64,000 nt of DNA from Kiloniellales bacterium (GCA_030066685.1 JASJBF010000054.1:1-64000), one strand, 5' to 3'. Numbered from the stretch's first letter, positions 46,605 through 55,625 are shown. Numbers and translations are program-made. The notes: a model not told the origin generated them from the letters alone.

Positions 46605-46613
46605 GACAGGGCT

Positions 46614-47492
46614 ATGTTCGAAGGCTTCGAGCGATTCGACCTGCCCGGCGAGGGGGCGACGATCCACGGCGTGACGGGCGGCGCCGGCCCACCGCTGCTC
46701 CTGCTGCACGGCAATCCCCAGACCCATGCGATGTGGCACAAGGTGGCGCCGCGCCTCGCCGCGGACTTCACCGTGGTGGCCTGCGACCTGCGTGGCTACG
46801 GGCGCTCCTCGAAGCCGCCCAGCGACCCGGAGCATGCGGCCTATTCCAAGCGGGCCATGGCGGCCGACTTGGTGCGGGTCATGGAGCGGCTGGGCCACGG
46901 GCGCTTCCTGGTCGGGGCGCACGATCGCGGCGCCCGGGTCGCGCACCGCATGGCCCTGGACTGGCCGGAGCGGGTCGTGCGCCTGGCGCTTCTGGACATC
47001 GCGCCGACCCGCGAGATGTATCGCGAAACCACCGATCGCTTCGCGCGCGACTACTGGCACTGGTTCTTCATGATCCAGAAGGCACCCCTGCCCGAGCGGA
47101 TGATGGCCGCCGACCCCGAGGCCTTCTGGCTGTGGAAGTGCGGAGGCGGCTCGGCCGGCCTGACGCCCTTCACCGAAGCGGCGCTCGACGATTATCTCAC
47201 CGCCTTCCGCGATCCGCGCACCATCGAGGCGAGCTGCGAGGACTATCGGGCCGCGGCCACGATCGATATCCGCCACGACGACGCGGACCAGGGCCGCAAG
47301 GTCGACTGTCCGCTGCTGGCACTCTGGGGCGCCCAAGGCGCGGTGGCGCGCAACTTCGACGTCCTGGCGCTCTGGCGGGAGCGGGCCGCCCGGGTGACCG
47401 GTTGGCCCTTGCCCGGCGGCCACTATCTCGCGGAGGAATGCCCCGACGAGGTCTACGCCGCCTTTTTCGAGTTCTTCAGCCAAGCGGGATAG
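46614..47492 (+). CDS. Haloacetate (fluoroacetate-type) dehalogenase, alpha/beta hydrolase
   Basis: The 292-residue alpha/beta hydrolase has the full residue set of fluoroacetate dehalogenases: nucleophile Asp104 with carboxylate-binding Arg105 and Arg108 (HDRGAR), acid Asp128 (LLDIAPT), halide pocket His149-Trp150 and Tyr211 (EDYRA), and base His270 (PGGHYL). The 104-128 and 104-149 spacings equal those of the characterised enzyme (24 and 45). The oxyanion segment is HGNPQTHAMW. It would hydrolyse a carbon-halogen bond of a 2-haloacid; an ordinary esterase or epoxide hydrolase would lack this pocket. It is monocistronic, preceded by a long palindrome. Low-lying ribosome binding site (AGGG 2 nt from ATG) is weak. 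Confidence 0.85.
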   Translation: MFEGFERFDLPGEGATIHGVTGGAGPPLLLLHGNPQTHAMWHKVAPRLAADFTVVACDLRGYGRSSKPPSDPEHAAYSKRAMAADLVRVMERLGHGRFLVGAHDRGARVAHRMALDWPERVVRLALLDIAPTREMYRETTDRFARDYWHWFFMIQKAPLPERMMAADPEAFWLWKCGGGSAGLTPFTEAALDDYLTAFRDPRTIEASCEDYRAAATIDIRHDDADQGRKVDCPLLALWGAQGAVARNFDVLALWRERAARVTGWPLPGGHYLAEECPDEVYAAFFEFFSQAG

Positions 47493-47503
47493 CGGCGCGT
47501 TGC

Positions 47504-47618
47504 TAGAGCACGATGATATGAGGTTGAAGCAACCTCATATCTGAATCGTGCTCTAAACTGTTGAAGTAGAGCGAGATTCAGACATGAAGCCGGATTGGTT
47601 TAATGTCATCCCGCTCTA
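47504..47618 (-). repeat. Dispersed ~113-bp repeat, copy 2
   Basis: Second copy of the element at 36078-36190, in the same orientation. Its left half is a long imperfect palindrome: TAGAGCACGAT...ATATGAGGTT, a 5-nt loop, then AACCTCATAT...ATCGTGCTCTA. The right half has AGAGCG/CGCTCT ends. Its last three bases (CTA, minus-strand TAG) are the stop codon of the ROK regulator gene. Confidence 0.82.
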
Positions 47619-48854
47619 GCCCGTCCGCCGTTCCGCGAGCGGCGGCAGGTGCAGCTCGTGGAGCGCCAGGGCGGCGGCGCCCCAGGCCCAGACCTCGTCG
47701 CCCCAGCGGTTGACCCGGATCGGCGTCTTGTCGCGGTGGACCGAGAGCACGTTGTCCCGCGCCGCCTGCAGCATCGCCGCCTCGTAGAACTCGTGGAGCT
47801 GCATGCGCTCGCCGGAGAGGATGACCAGGGCCGGATCGAAGAGGTTGATCAGGTTTGCAAGGCCCAGGCCGAGCATCTCGCCCGCCCGCTCGTGAATCCG
47901 GCGCACCTCGGGGTCCCCGGCACGGGCCATCTCGGCCAGGCGGTCCAGGCCGCGCTGAACCTCGAAGGGGTCGTCCAGGTCGCCCAGGGACAGCAGGCCC
48001 CCGGCCTCGCGCAGGATCGCAAAGTCGGCGACGTAGGCCTCCAGGCAGCCGCGCTGGCCACAGCGGCAGAGCGCCCCGCCGCGCTCGATCTTGGTGTGGC
48101 CGAACTCCGAGCCGAAGCCCTTGGAGCCGCGGTAGAGCTGCCCGCCGACCACGGCGCCCATGCCGACGCCGTGCTCGACCGTCACCACGATGAAGTCGTC
48201 GTGGCCCCGGCCGGCGCCGCGCCAGAGCTCGGCATAGGTCGCAAGGTTGGCGTCGTTGTCGACGAAGACGGGACGGCCGAGGCGCTCGGTCATCAGGGCG
48301 CGCAGGGCGACCGGCCCCTCGCCGAAGACCGGGCTCCAGTGGCAGATCCCAGCCGAGAAGTCGATGAAGCCAGGGACCCCCAGTCCGATGCCGGCGATCT
48401 CCGCCAGCGTCAGACCCGCGCCGGCGCAGGCCTGGCGCAGGGCGTCCTCGACCAGGTCGGCGACGACCTCCGGCGGCTGGCGGTTGGCGCGGACGGGGAC
48501 CATGGTGCTGCGCACCAGGTTGCCGGCGAAGTCCGCGACCCAGACCGAGACCTGGTGCATGGCGATCTTGACCCCGGCGACGTGGCAGGCGCTCGGGTTG
48601 AGCCGCAGCAGGACACGGGGCCGGCCGCGGACGGAAAGTGCGGTCGCCTCCGGCCTTGGCCGCTCGTCCTCCTGGGCGATCTCGATCAGCCCGGCGTCGA
48701 GCAGCTCGCCGGTCACCGCAGTCACGGTCGCCGGGCTGAGGGCGGTCGCCGCGGCGATGTCGACCCGGGCGACCGTGCCGCGCCGGCGGATCTCGGTCAG
48801 CACCCGGTGCCGGTTGATCCGGCGGATCAGGTCGCCGTCGGCGGCGGTCTTCAT
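47616..48854 (-). CDS. ROK-family transcriptional repressor (XylR/NagC type)
   Basis: The 412-residue regulator has an N-terminal winged helix-turn-helix (residues ~10-70, with LSPATVTAVTGELLDAGLI) and a ROK sugar-binding domain. The latter shows VDNDANLATYAE, and the zinc/ROK signature GHTKIERGGALCRCGQRGC with its His and three Cys. It probably represses the adjacent sugar uptake and oxidation genes and is released by the sugar. It is last in a minus-strand run (CRTAC1-SDR-ROK, gaps 26 and 19 bp), divergent from the transporter genes. Its stop codon lies within the right end of a dispersed repeat. Confidence 0.93.
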   Translation of the reverse strand: MKTAADGDLIRRINRHRVLTEIRRRGTVARVDIAAATALSPATVTAVTGELLDAGLIEIAQEDERPRPEATALSVRGRPRVLLRLNPSACHVAGVKIAMHQVSVWVADFAGNLVRSTMVPVRANRQPPEVVADLVEDALRQACAGAGLTLAEIAGIGLGVPGFIDFSAGICHWSPVFGEGPVALRALMTERLGRPVFVDNDANLATYAELWRGAGRGHDDFIVVTVEHGVGMGAVVGGQLYRGSKGFGSEFGHTKIERGGALCRCGQRGCLEAYVADFAILREAGGLLSLGDLDDPFEVQRGLDRLAEMARAGDPEVRRIHERAGEMLGLGLANLINLFDPALVILSGERMQLHEFYEAAMLQAARDNVLSVHRDKTPIRVNRWGDEVWAWGAAALALHELHLPPLAERRTG

Positions 48855-48873
48855 CGGCCTGGGCGCGGCGGAA

Positions 48874-49647
48874 TCATGCCAGGCCGCCGTCGACGATGAA
48901 CTCCTGGCTGCTGCAGGCGGAGGAGACCTCCGAGGCCAGAAAGAGGACCATCTGCGCCACGTCGCGCCCGACCAGGCGGCGGTGCAGGCATTGCTCGGCC
49001 AGGATCCGCCGCTCGTCCTCGGGGCTGATCCAGAGGCGCAGCTGCCTCTCGGTCAGGATGCAGCCCGGGACGATCGAGTTGACCCGGATGCCGTGGTCGC
49101 CGAACTCCCGGGCCAGGCTGCGGGTCAGGCCGCGCACCGCCGACTTGCAGGTCGAATAGACCGTCAGGTCGCGGACCCTCAAGGTCGGCGCCACGGAGCC
49201 GAAGTTGATGACCGAGCCGCGGCCGCGGGCCTTCATCAGGCCGAAGGCGTGCCGGGCGGCGACGAACTGATGGCGCAGGTTGACCGCTACGCAGCGCTCC
49301 CAGAAGGCCGGGTCGACCTCGGCCACCTCGTGGCGCCGGTCGTTGGCGGCGTTGTTGACCAGGACCGTCAGGCCTTCGCCTTGGGACTCCGCGGCGTCGA
49401 TGGCGGCGCAGAGGGCTGCGTCGTCGGTGACGTCGGCGGCGATGAAGCGCGGCCGTGTTCCGGTCTCGGTCGCCAGCCGCGCGCTCAGGGCCTCGCCGGC
49501 CTCGGCGTCCAGGTCGACGAAGACCGTCGCCGCGCCCTGGCGGCAGAAGCCCTCGACGATGTCGGCGCCGATCCCTGTCGCGCCGCCGGAGACGAAGACG
49601 GCGGCCCCCTCCAGGTCGGCGTAGCGCGCGGTGTCCAGTTCGCTCAT
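48874..49647 (-). CDS. SDR-family dehydrogenase, probable aldose 1-dehydrogenase
   Basis: The 257-residue short-chain dehydrogenase has the NAD(P) motif GGATGIG at residues 21-27, NNAAN near 98-102, Asn123, and the catalytic set Ser151, Tyr164 and Lys168 (YSTCK). A sugar-oxidising role is inferred from context: it lies between a ROK repressor and a divergent xylose-type importer, and an SMP-30 lactonase is encoded at the end of the importer operon. That set matches oxidative pentose pathways in Caulobacter-like bacteria. The substrate (xylose, arabinose, galactose or other) cannot be told from sequence. Confidence 0.88.
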   Translation of the reverse strand: MSELDTARYADLEGAAVFVSGGATGIGADIVEGFCRQGAATVFVDLDAEAGEALSARLATETGTRPRFIAADVTDDAALCAAIDAAESQGEGLTVLVNNAANDRRHEVAEVDPAFWERCVAVNLRHQFVAARHAFGLMKARGRGSVINFGSVAPTLRVRDLTVYSTCKSAVRGLTRSLAREFGDHGIRVNSIVPGCILTERQLRLWISPEDERRILAEQCLHRRLVGRDVAQMVLFLASEVSSACSSQEFIVDGGLA

Positions 49648-49673
49648 GTCTCGCGGTCTCCCCGTTCCGGCTC

Positions 49674-51266
49674 TCAGCGCTCGAAGTCGATGCGCTCGCC
49701 GGCGACGACCCGGCGCCAGTCCGAGCTTTGACCGTCCGGCCAGGTCACCCGGACCTCGGCTTCCCGGGCGCTGCCGAGCCCGAAGTGCAGCGGCAGGCAG
49801 GCGCCGCTCGCATGGCCGCCGCCGACGGCCCGGCGCCGGCTGACCAGTCGGCCGTCGATGCGCGCCTCGACCAGGGCGCCGACGGCGAAGGCGTTGACGC
49901 CTCTCTGGCGGACCTCGACCTCGATCCAGCCGGCGGTCCCCGTCGAGACGTTGTGCAGCACCGTCGCCGGCTGGTCGCGGTTGACGGTGACCAGGTCGAG
50001 CCGGCCGTCGCCGTCGAGGTCGGCCGCGACGCCGCCGCGCCCGCGCCGGTCCAGGGCGATTCCCGCCGGGCCGCCGGCTTCGGTGAAGGCTTGCCCCGGC
50101 GTGCCCAGCAGCAGGGAGTCCGGGTCGAAGGCGGCGAACTCCGGCATGGCGTCGACGTTGCCCTTGACGATCCAGAGGTCGTCGGTGCCGTCGTTGTTGA
50201 AATCCGCGAAGTCGGCATGCCAGGAGGTCGAAGGCCGGCGGTCGCCGCCGCTGTGCGGGCGCTGGGCCATGGTGCCCAGCTCCAGCGCCCGATTCTCGAA
50301 CTCGGGACGGCCGCCGGTCGGGTCGCGCAGCGCCTGGAGGTGGTTGTCCGCCATGTTGGTGACGGCGACCTCGGGCCGGCCGTCGCCGTCCAGGTCGCTG
50401 GCAGCCAGGCCCATGCCCCAGATCACCGGGCCGCTCCAGCCCTCGGCGGCGGTCAGGGACCGCGGTCCCTCGGGCTCGAGCCGGAAGAGCTGCTCGGAGA
50501 GCCCGCGATCGTAGTACTGCCGGTCGTTGGCCAGGCGCAGGTCCGGTCGGCCGCTGCCGGCCCAGTCGAGGAAGAGAGCCGAGAGGGTGCAGGCGGTGGG
50601 CTCCAGCGGCTGCGGCGGCCCGTAGCGCTTTCGGCCGGGCAGCGGTCGGAGGATGTATGACGGGTCGCAGTTGCCGGTCTTGGCCAGGGGCCGGCTGCGG
50701 TCGACGTAGTTGCCGACCGCCAGGGTCGGCAGCGCCGCCCCGAGCTCCCAGTGGGCGGCGAAGGCGGTGGTCCAGTCGGCCCGCGCCGGCAGGCCGAAGG
50801 CAGCACCGGCCTCCTCGAAGCGGCAGTCGCCCAGGCCGCGCAGCAGGAGGTTGCGCCCGAAGCGCAGCAGAAAGACGTCCATGACGCCGTCGGAGTCCAG
50901 GTCCAGGGGGTAGGCGCCGGTCACGCGGCGCGCGGATTCGGCGTCGAGGCCCGGCGCCTCGGACGCGGCCTCGAAGGCGACGGCGCCCTCCGCCGCGCTG
51001 CGATTCAGGTAGAGCCGGGCCGGATGGGCGCCGCCGGCGAGCAGCAGCTCGGGCCGCCCGTCGCCGTTGCAGTCGAAGGCGGCCGCGCCGCCGCCGACCA
51101 TGAAATCGGAATCGCCGCCGTAGACGTGGTCCAGCCCGGACTTGGCGGTCACGTCGCGGAAGCGCGGGATCTCAGGCGTTTCCGACGTCGCGCAGGCGCC
51201 GGCCAGCCCGAGGAGCAACAGCACGGCGCCCGATTTAATTCCGAGCCTGAAGTTAATCTCTCGCAC
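49674..51266 (-). CDS. CRTAC1-like FG-GAP/ASPIC repeat protein, secreted
   Basis: The 530-residue extracytoplasmic protein has a hydrophobic leader, then a cysteine in LAGAC about residue 24 that may be a lipid attachment site. Several FG-GAP/VCBS repeats follow, each with a calcium-loop of the DxDxDG type (DCNGDGRPE, DLDSDGVMD, DLDGDGRPE, DFNNDGTDD, DLDGDGRLD). A C-terminal ASPIC/UnbV-like domain ends WPDGQSSDWR. The GTG at 51266 is chosen for its upstream AAGGGGAG; 25 more codons upstream are open but not protein-like. It is first in the CRTAC1-SDR-ROK run. Possible role is a beta-propeller periplasmic binding protein; its connection to sugar use is only positional. Confidence 0.85.
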   Translation of the reverse strand: MREINFRLGIKSGAVLLLLGLAGACATSETPEIPRFRDVTAKSGLDHVYGGDSDFMVGGGAAAFDCNGDGRPELLLAGGAHPARLYLNRSAAEGAVAFEAASEAPGLDAESARRVTGAYPLDLDSDGVMDVFLLRFGRNLLLRGLGDCRFEEAGAAFGLPARADWTTAFAAHWELGAALPTLAVGNYVDRSRPLAKTGNCDPSYILRPLPGRKRYGPPQPLEPTACTLSALFLDWAGSGRPDLRLANDRQYYDRGLSEQLFRLEPEGPRSLTAAEGWSGPVIWGMGLAASDLDGDGRPEVAVTNMADNHLQALRDPTGGRPEFENRALELGTMAQRPHSGGDRRPSTSWHADFADFNNDGTDDLWIVKGNVDAMPEFAAFDPDSLLLGTPGQAFTEAGGPAGIALDRRGRGGVAADLDGDGRLDLVTVNRDQPATVLHNVSTGTAGWIEVEVRQRGVNAFAVGALVEARIDGRLVSRRRAVGGGHASGACLPLHFGLGSAREAEVRVTWPDGQSSDWRRVVAGERIDFER

Positions 51267-51390
51267 GCCCAGCTCCCCTTCTCCTCGCCGCCCCGACCTT
51301 CCGACCGGAACGCTACAAACTAGGCCGGCCGGACCGCGCACTGTCGATCCCGGAGACAGTATCGCCCAGCTTTGGCGGCTTGTGGAGTCA

Positions 51391-51429
51391 AAATAAATTT
51401 GACAATCGAATTTAATTGGTCGACCTTAT
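51391..51429 (+). promoter_or_regulatory. Candidate promoter/operator of the sugar importer operon
   Basis: An AT-rich stretch contains TTGACA (51399-51404) as a good -35-like hexamer; the -10 candidate (CCTTAT, 51424-51429) is weak with a 19-nt spacer. AATAAATT and AATTTAATT flank TGACAATCG as an imperfect inverted repeat, a plausible ROK-repressor operator. The region lies in the 219-bp gap between divergent gene runs. Confidence 0.3.
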
Positions 51430-51485
51430 GGTGGTTTTCGCAAGGGACCACTCAACGAATAAGAAAGCGATCTAGGGAGGAAGTC

Positions 51486-52520
51486 ATGAAGGCCGTGCTC
51501 AAGCTCATCGCGCTCGCCGCCCTGGCCCTCGGCGGCCTGACGCCGGCCCAGGCCCAGGAGCTCATCGTCGGCGTCAGCTGGTCGAATTTCCAGGAAGAGC
51601 GCTGGAAGACCGACGAGGCGGCGATCAAGGCCGCCCTCGAGGCCGCAGGCGCGACCTACATCTCCGCCGACGCACAGAGCTCCTCCGCCAAGCAGCTCTC
51701 CGACGTCGAGAGCCTGATCGCCCGCAATGCCAATGCGCTGATCATTCTGGCCCAGGACGCCGATGCCATCACCCCGGCCGTGGTGGCCGCCGCCAACGAG
51801 GGCATCCCGGTGGTCGGCTACGACCGCCTGATCGAGCATCCCGACGCCTTCTACCTGACCTTCGACAACGTCGAGGTCGGTCGCATGCAGGCCCGTGCGG
51901 TGCTCGAGGCGCAGCCCAAGGGCAACTACGTATTCATCAAGGGCTCGCCGACCGATCCCAACGCCGACTTCCTGCACGGCGGACAGCTCGAGGTCCTGAA
52001 GTCGGCCGTCGACTCCGGCGACATCAAGGTCGTCGGCGAGCAGTACACCGACGGCTGGCTGCCGGCCAACGCCCAGCGCAACATGGAGCAGATCCTGACC
52101 GCCAACGACAACAAGGTCGACGCGGTGGTCGCTTCCAACGACGGCACCGCTGGCGGCGTGGTCGCGGCCCTGACCGCCCAGGGCATGGAAGGCATCCCGG
52201 TCTCCGGCCAGGACGGCGACCACGCGGCGCTCAATAGGGTCGCGCTCGGCACTCAGACCGTCTCGGTCTGGAAGGACGCCCGGGACCTCGGCAAGGCCGC
52301 CGGCGAGATCGCCGTGGCCCTGGCGAAGGGCGCCAAGATGTCCGAGATCGAGGGCGGAGAACTCTGGACCAGCCCGGGCGGCAAGAAGCTCAACTCCCGC
52401 TTCCTCGAGCCGGTGCCGATCACCCGCGACAATCTCAAGGTCGTCATCGATGCCGGCTGGGTGCCGCAGGAGGTGGTCTGCAAGGGCGTCGCCCCCGGCA
52501 GCGTCCCGGCCTGCAAGTGA
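51486..52520 (+). CDS. xylF: XylF-type sugar ABC transporter substrate-binding protein
   Basis: The 344-residue periplasmic binding protein has a clear signal peptide (cleavage after TPAQA, residue 23). The mature protein is a two-lobe ribose/xylose-type binding protein: [51 protein letters not shown] and VSGQDGD. These segments match xylose-binding proteins more closely than ribose- or galactose-binding ones. The start has AGGGAGG about 7 nt upstream. Next come a hairpin, the permease and the ATPase. The operon faces away from the SDR/ROK run. Confidence 0.92.
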   Translation: MKAVLKLIALAALALGGLTPAQAQELIVGVSWSNFQEERWKTDEAAIKAALEAAGATYISADAQSSSAKQLSDVESLIARNANALIILAQDADAITPAVVAAANEGIPVVGYDRLIEHPDAFYLTFDNVEVGRMQARAVLEAQPKGNYVFIKGSPTDPNADFLHGGQLEVLKSAVDSGDIKVVGEQYTDGWLPANAQRNMEQILTANDNKVDAVVASNDGTAGGVVAALTAQGMEGIPVSGQDGDHAALNRVALGTQTVSVWKDARDLGKAAGEIAVALAKGAKMSEIEGGELWTSPGGKKLNSRFLEPVPITRDNLKVVIDAGWVPQEVVCKGVAPGSVPACK

Positions 52521-52554
52521 GCCGCCTCGCCTAGAGCGACGGCCTCTGGGAGTC

Positions 52555-52572
52555 CTCCCCCGCTAGGGGGAG
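52555..52572 (+). promoter_or_regulatory. Intercistronic hairpin between xylF and xylH
   Basis: CTCCCCC (52555-52561) pairs perfectly with GGGGGAG (52566-52572) around GCTA. In binding-protein operons such stems often stabilise the upstream message or attenuate read-through so that more binding protein than permease is made. No T-tract is present. The arms resemble those of the hairpin at 74-94. Confidence 0.5.
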
Positions 52573-52674
52573 AACGGGGGAACCTGCCGATGTCGGCGCG
52601 ATCGCAAAGCCCCGAACGTCAATCCGAATTCTCGGCCCGGACCTCCTCGGGACCGGCCGCGGGGAGGGCCGGCC

Positions 52675-53943
52675 ATGCCCGATGACCTGAAGCGGCGCCT
52701 GGCCGCGCTAGAGATCGACACCCGCCTGCTCGGCATGGTCGGGGCCCTGCTGGTGGTCTGGGTCGGTTTCGACCTCCTGACCGAGGGCCGCTTCCTCACC
52801 TCGCGCAACCTCTTCAACCTCTCGGTCCAGACCGCCTCGGTCGCGGTCATGGCGACCGGCATGGTCTTCGTCATCGTGACCCGGCACATCGACCTCTCGG
52901 TCGGCTCCCTGCTCGGCGTGCTGGCCATGGTGATGGGCGTGATCCAGGCCGAGATCCTGCCCGACTTCCTGGGCTTCAACCATCCGGCGAACTGGGTCGT
53001 AACCGTGGGCGTCGGCGTGATCCTGGGCGCCGCGATCGGCGCCGCCCAGGGCTACGTGATCGGCTACCTGGCCGTGCCCGCCTTCATCGTCACCCTCGGC
53101 GGCCTGCTGATCTGGCGCGGCGCCGCGTGGTGGGTGACCCAGGGCCGGACCGTGGCGCCCCTGGACCGCAACTTCACCCTGATGGGCGGCGGTGCCGAGG
53201 GCACCCTGGGCGCCAGCCTGTCCTGGGGCCTGGGCGTCCTCGCCGTGGCCGCGACCCTGGCGCTTCTGGCCTGGGCCCGCCGCCGTCGCCGGACCCATGG
53301 CTTCGCGGTCAAGCCGCTCTGGGCGGAGTTGACCCTGGGCGGCCTGCTCACGGTCATGATCCTCGGCTTCGTCGCGGTCATGAACGCCTATCAGGTGCCG
53401 GCCCGGGCGGCGGAGCGAATCCTCAAGGCCCGGGGCCTGGAGGTGCCGCCCGAAGGCATCGCGCTGGCCCACGGCATCGCGATCCCGGTGGTCATCTTGC
53501 TGGTGGTCGCGATCGTGATGACCGTGATCGCCCGGCGCACCCGCTTCGGCCGCTACGTCTTCGCGACCGGCGGCAATCCCGACGCGGCCGAGCTCTCGGG
53601 CGTCGACACCCGCTGGCTGACGGTGAAGATCTTCGCCCTGATGGGCGTGCTCTGCGCCATCGCCGCGGTGATCGCCTCGGCCCGGCTGCGCTCGGCCGCC
53701 AACGACCTCGGCACCCTCGACGAGCTGCGGGTGATCGCCGCCGCGGTGATCGGCGGCACTTCCCTGGCCGGCGGTGTCGGGACGATCTACGGCGCGATCC
53801 TGGGCGCCCTGGTGATGCAGAGCCTGCAGTCGGGCATGGCGCTGGTCGGCATCAACACCTCGCTGCAGTCGATCATCATCGGCCTGGTCCTGGTCCTCGC
53901 CGTCTGGGCCGACCACGTCTATCGCCGGAGGACCGCGACATGA
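52675..53943 (+). CDS. xylH: XylH-type sugar ABC transporter permease
   Basis: The 422-residue inner-membrane permease of the BPD transporter 2 family has about ten hydrophobic segments. The family signatures are visible: [13 protein letters not shown] in the first half, and [15 protein letters not shown] followed by [20 protein letters not shown] in the second. An extra polar/amphipathic stretch (residues ~195-250, with the basic ARRRRRTH) lies in the middle, as in XylH proteins that are longer than RbsC. The stop overlaps the ATPase start by 4 nt. Confidence 0.92.
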   Translation: MPDDLKRRLAALEIDTRLLGMVGALLVVWVGFDLLTEGRFLTSRNLFNLSVQTASVAVMATGMVFVIVTRHIDLSVGSLLGVLAMVMGVIQAEILPDFLGFNHPANWVVTVGVGVILGAAIGAAQGYVIGYLAVPAFIVTLGGLLIWRGAAWWVTQGRTVAPLDRNFTLMGGGAEGTLGASLSWGLGVLAVAATLALLAWARRRRRTHGFAVKPLWAELTLGGLLTVMILGFVAVMNAYQVPARAAERILKARGLEVPPEGIALAHGIAIPVVILLVVAIVMTVIARRTRFGRYVFATGGNPDAAELSGVDTRWLTVKIFALMGVLCAIAAVIASARLRSAANDLGTLDELRVIAAAVIGGTSLAGGVGTIYGAILGALVMQSLQSGMALVGINTSLQSIIIGLVLVLAVWADHVYRRRTAT

Positions 53944-54722
53944 CCGAAGCGGCCACGACGGCCCCGGCCGCTGCGGCGCCCTTGGTCGAGATGCGCAACA
54001 TCGAGGTCGCCTTCGGCGGCGTGAAGGCGGTCGACGACGTGACCATCGACCTCTACCCCGGCGAGGTGGTCGGCCTGCTGGGCCACAACGGTGCCGGCAA
54101 GTCGACCCTGATCAAGGTGCTCTCGGGGGCCTACCAGGCCCGGGCCGGCGAGATCCGGATCAATGGCGAGGTCGCCGAGATCCAAAACCCCCGGGACGCG
54201 CGCGGCTACAACATCGAGACCATATACCAGACCCTGGCCCTGGCCGATAACCTGGACGCGCCGGCGAACCTCTTCCTCGGCCGCGAGCTGCTGACCGGCG
54301 CCGGCTTCCTCGACGACGACCAGATGGAGGCGGAGACGCGCAAGATCATGGCGCGGCTCAACCCCAACTTCCAGAAGTTCAAGGCCCCGGTGAAGGCGCT
54401 CTCGGGCGGCCAGAGGCAGTCGGTCGCCATCGCCCGGGCGGTCTACTTCAACGCCAGGATCCTGATCATGGACGAGCCGACGGCCGCCCTCGGCGTGCAG
54501 GAGACCCAGATGGTCGCCGAGCTGATCCAGCAGCTCAAGGCCGAGGGCTTGGGCATCTTCCTGATCAGCCACGACATCCACGATGTCTTCGACCTCGCCG
54601 ACCGGGTCACCGTGCTCAAGAACGGCAAGCTGGTCGGCACCGAGCGGGTCGAGGACGTCACCAAGGACGACGTGCTTTCGATGATCATCCTCGGCGAGAA
54701 CCCGAAGCGCCGGCCGCGATGA
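53940..54722 (+). CDS. xylG: Sugar ABC transporter ATP-binding protein, single-domain
   Basis: The 260-residue ATPase has Walker [10 protein letters not shown], signature [14 protein letters not shown], Walker [13 protein letters not shown], and the H-loop SHD. It has only one ATP-binding cassette, whereas enteric XylG and RbsA carry two in tandem (~500 residues). The single-cassette form is known in alphaproteobacterial FrcA-type importers and presumably works as a homodimer. It overlaps the permease stop and the lactonase start by ATGA junctions. Confidence 0.92.
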   Translation: MTEAATTAPAAAAPLVEMRNIEVAFGGVKAVDDVTIDLYPGEVVGLLGHNGAGKSTLIKVLSGAYQARAGEIRINGEVAEIQNPRDARGYNIETIYQTLALADNLDAPANLFLGRELLTGAGFLDDDQMEAETRKIMARLNPNFQKFKAPVKALSGGQRQSVAIARAVYFNARILIMDEPTAALGVQETQMVAELIQQLKAEGLGIFLISHDIHDVFDLADRVTVLKNGKLVGTERVEDVTKDDVLSMIILGENPKRRPR

Positions 54723-55621
54723 CCCAGGACCTCGACGCCGACCTGCTGCTCGACTGCCGCTGCGAGCTGGGCGAGGGCATCCAGTGGCGCAGCGACACCC
54801 AGCGGCTCTACTGGACCGACATCCACGGCAAGCGCTTCTGGAGCTGTGACGCCGAGGGCGGCGCGGTCGAGACCGTCGACCTGCCCGAGCGGCTCGGCTC
54901 CTTTGCCTTCGACCCGGCCGGGGCGATCCTGGCCGCCTTCGAAAGCGGGCTCTTCCGCGTCGACCCGGCGACCTGGGCGCGCGAACGGCTGAGCGACTTC
55001 GAGCCCGAGCAGCCGAGCACGCGCTACAACGACGGCCGCTGCGACCGGCAGGGACGCTTCCTCGCCGGCGGCGTGAACGAGGACGGCTTGAAGCCGGCCT
55101 CCAGCCTGACCCGCTACGGCGCGGCCGGCGGGGTCGAGACCCTGGCGGCCGGCATCGGCTGCAGCAATTCCATCGCCTTCTCGCCCGACGGCCGGCGGCT
55201 CTACTTCGCCGACACGCCGACCCGGACGATCTGGGCCTACGACTACGACCCGGCCGGCGGCCCGCTTGGCCTGCGGGCGATCTTCGCGGTGCTGGCCGAG
55301 GACGAGGGCCTCCCGGACGGCTCCTGCGTCGACGCCGAGGGCCGGCTCTGGAACGCTCGCTTCAACGGCGCCAGCGTCCAGTGCTTCACCCCCGACGGCG
55401 AGCGCCGCACCCGGATCCGCCTCCCGGTGCCCCAGGTCACCTGCTGCTGCTTCGGCGGTCCGGGCCTCGAACGCCTCTACATCACCACCGCCCGCGAGAA
55501 CATGGCCGCGGAAGAGGTCGCCGCCGCCCCACTCTCCGGCGGCCTCTTCGTCGCCGAGTCCGGCGCGACCGGTCTGGAGGAGGTCCGCTTCGGGTCGCCG
55601 CTGTTCGCTCAGGCGGGTTGA
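54719..55621 (+). CDS. SMP-30/gluconolactonase-family lactonase
   Basis: The 300-residue six-bladed beta-propeller hydrolase is likely to open sugar-acid lactones. Family residues visible include the N-terminal metal Glu in LGEGIQW, the substrate/metal Asn-Asp in [15 protein letters not shown], and the second metal set [18 protein letters not shown] and [18 protein letters not shown]. Translational coupling to the importer ATPase and proximity to the SDR dehydrogenase suggest it acts on the lactone that dehydrogenase would produce. The sugar-acid dehydratase expected next is not in the window. Confidence 0.9.
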   Translation: MTQDLDADLLLDCRCELGEGIQWRSDTQRLYWTDIHGKRFWSCDAEGGAVETVDLPERLGSFAFDPAGAILAAFESGLFRVDPATWARERLSDFEPEQPSTRYNDGRCDRQGRFLAGGVNEDGLKPASSLTRYGAAGGVETLAAGIGCSNSIAFSPDGRRLYFADTPTRTIWAYDYDPAGGPLGLRAIFAVLAEDEGLPDGSCVDAEGRLWNARFNGASVQCFTPDGERRTRIRLPVPQVTCCCFGGPGLERLYITTARENMAAEEVAAAPLSGGLFVAESGATGLEEVRFGSPLFAQAG

Positions 55622-55625
55622 AGCC

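Larger units (their letters stand above)
46042..46613. other. Gene-poor region downstream of tRNA-Ala
   Basis: No convincing gene is seen in about 570 bp. A 140-codon plus-strand frame (46167-46589) and a 71-codon minus frame (46090-46305) lack recognisable domains and have no ribosome binding site. GAACCTAACCTGAAC just after the tRNA terminator could be a relic of integration, but no integrase fragment can be read. An 11-bp inverted repeat (46395-46405 with 46432-46442, followed by CTTTGTT) looks like the terminator of a lost gene. A long palindrome lies at the right end. Confidence 0.5.
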
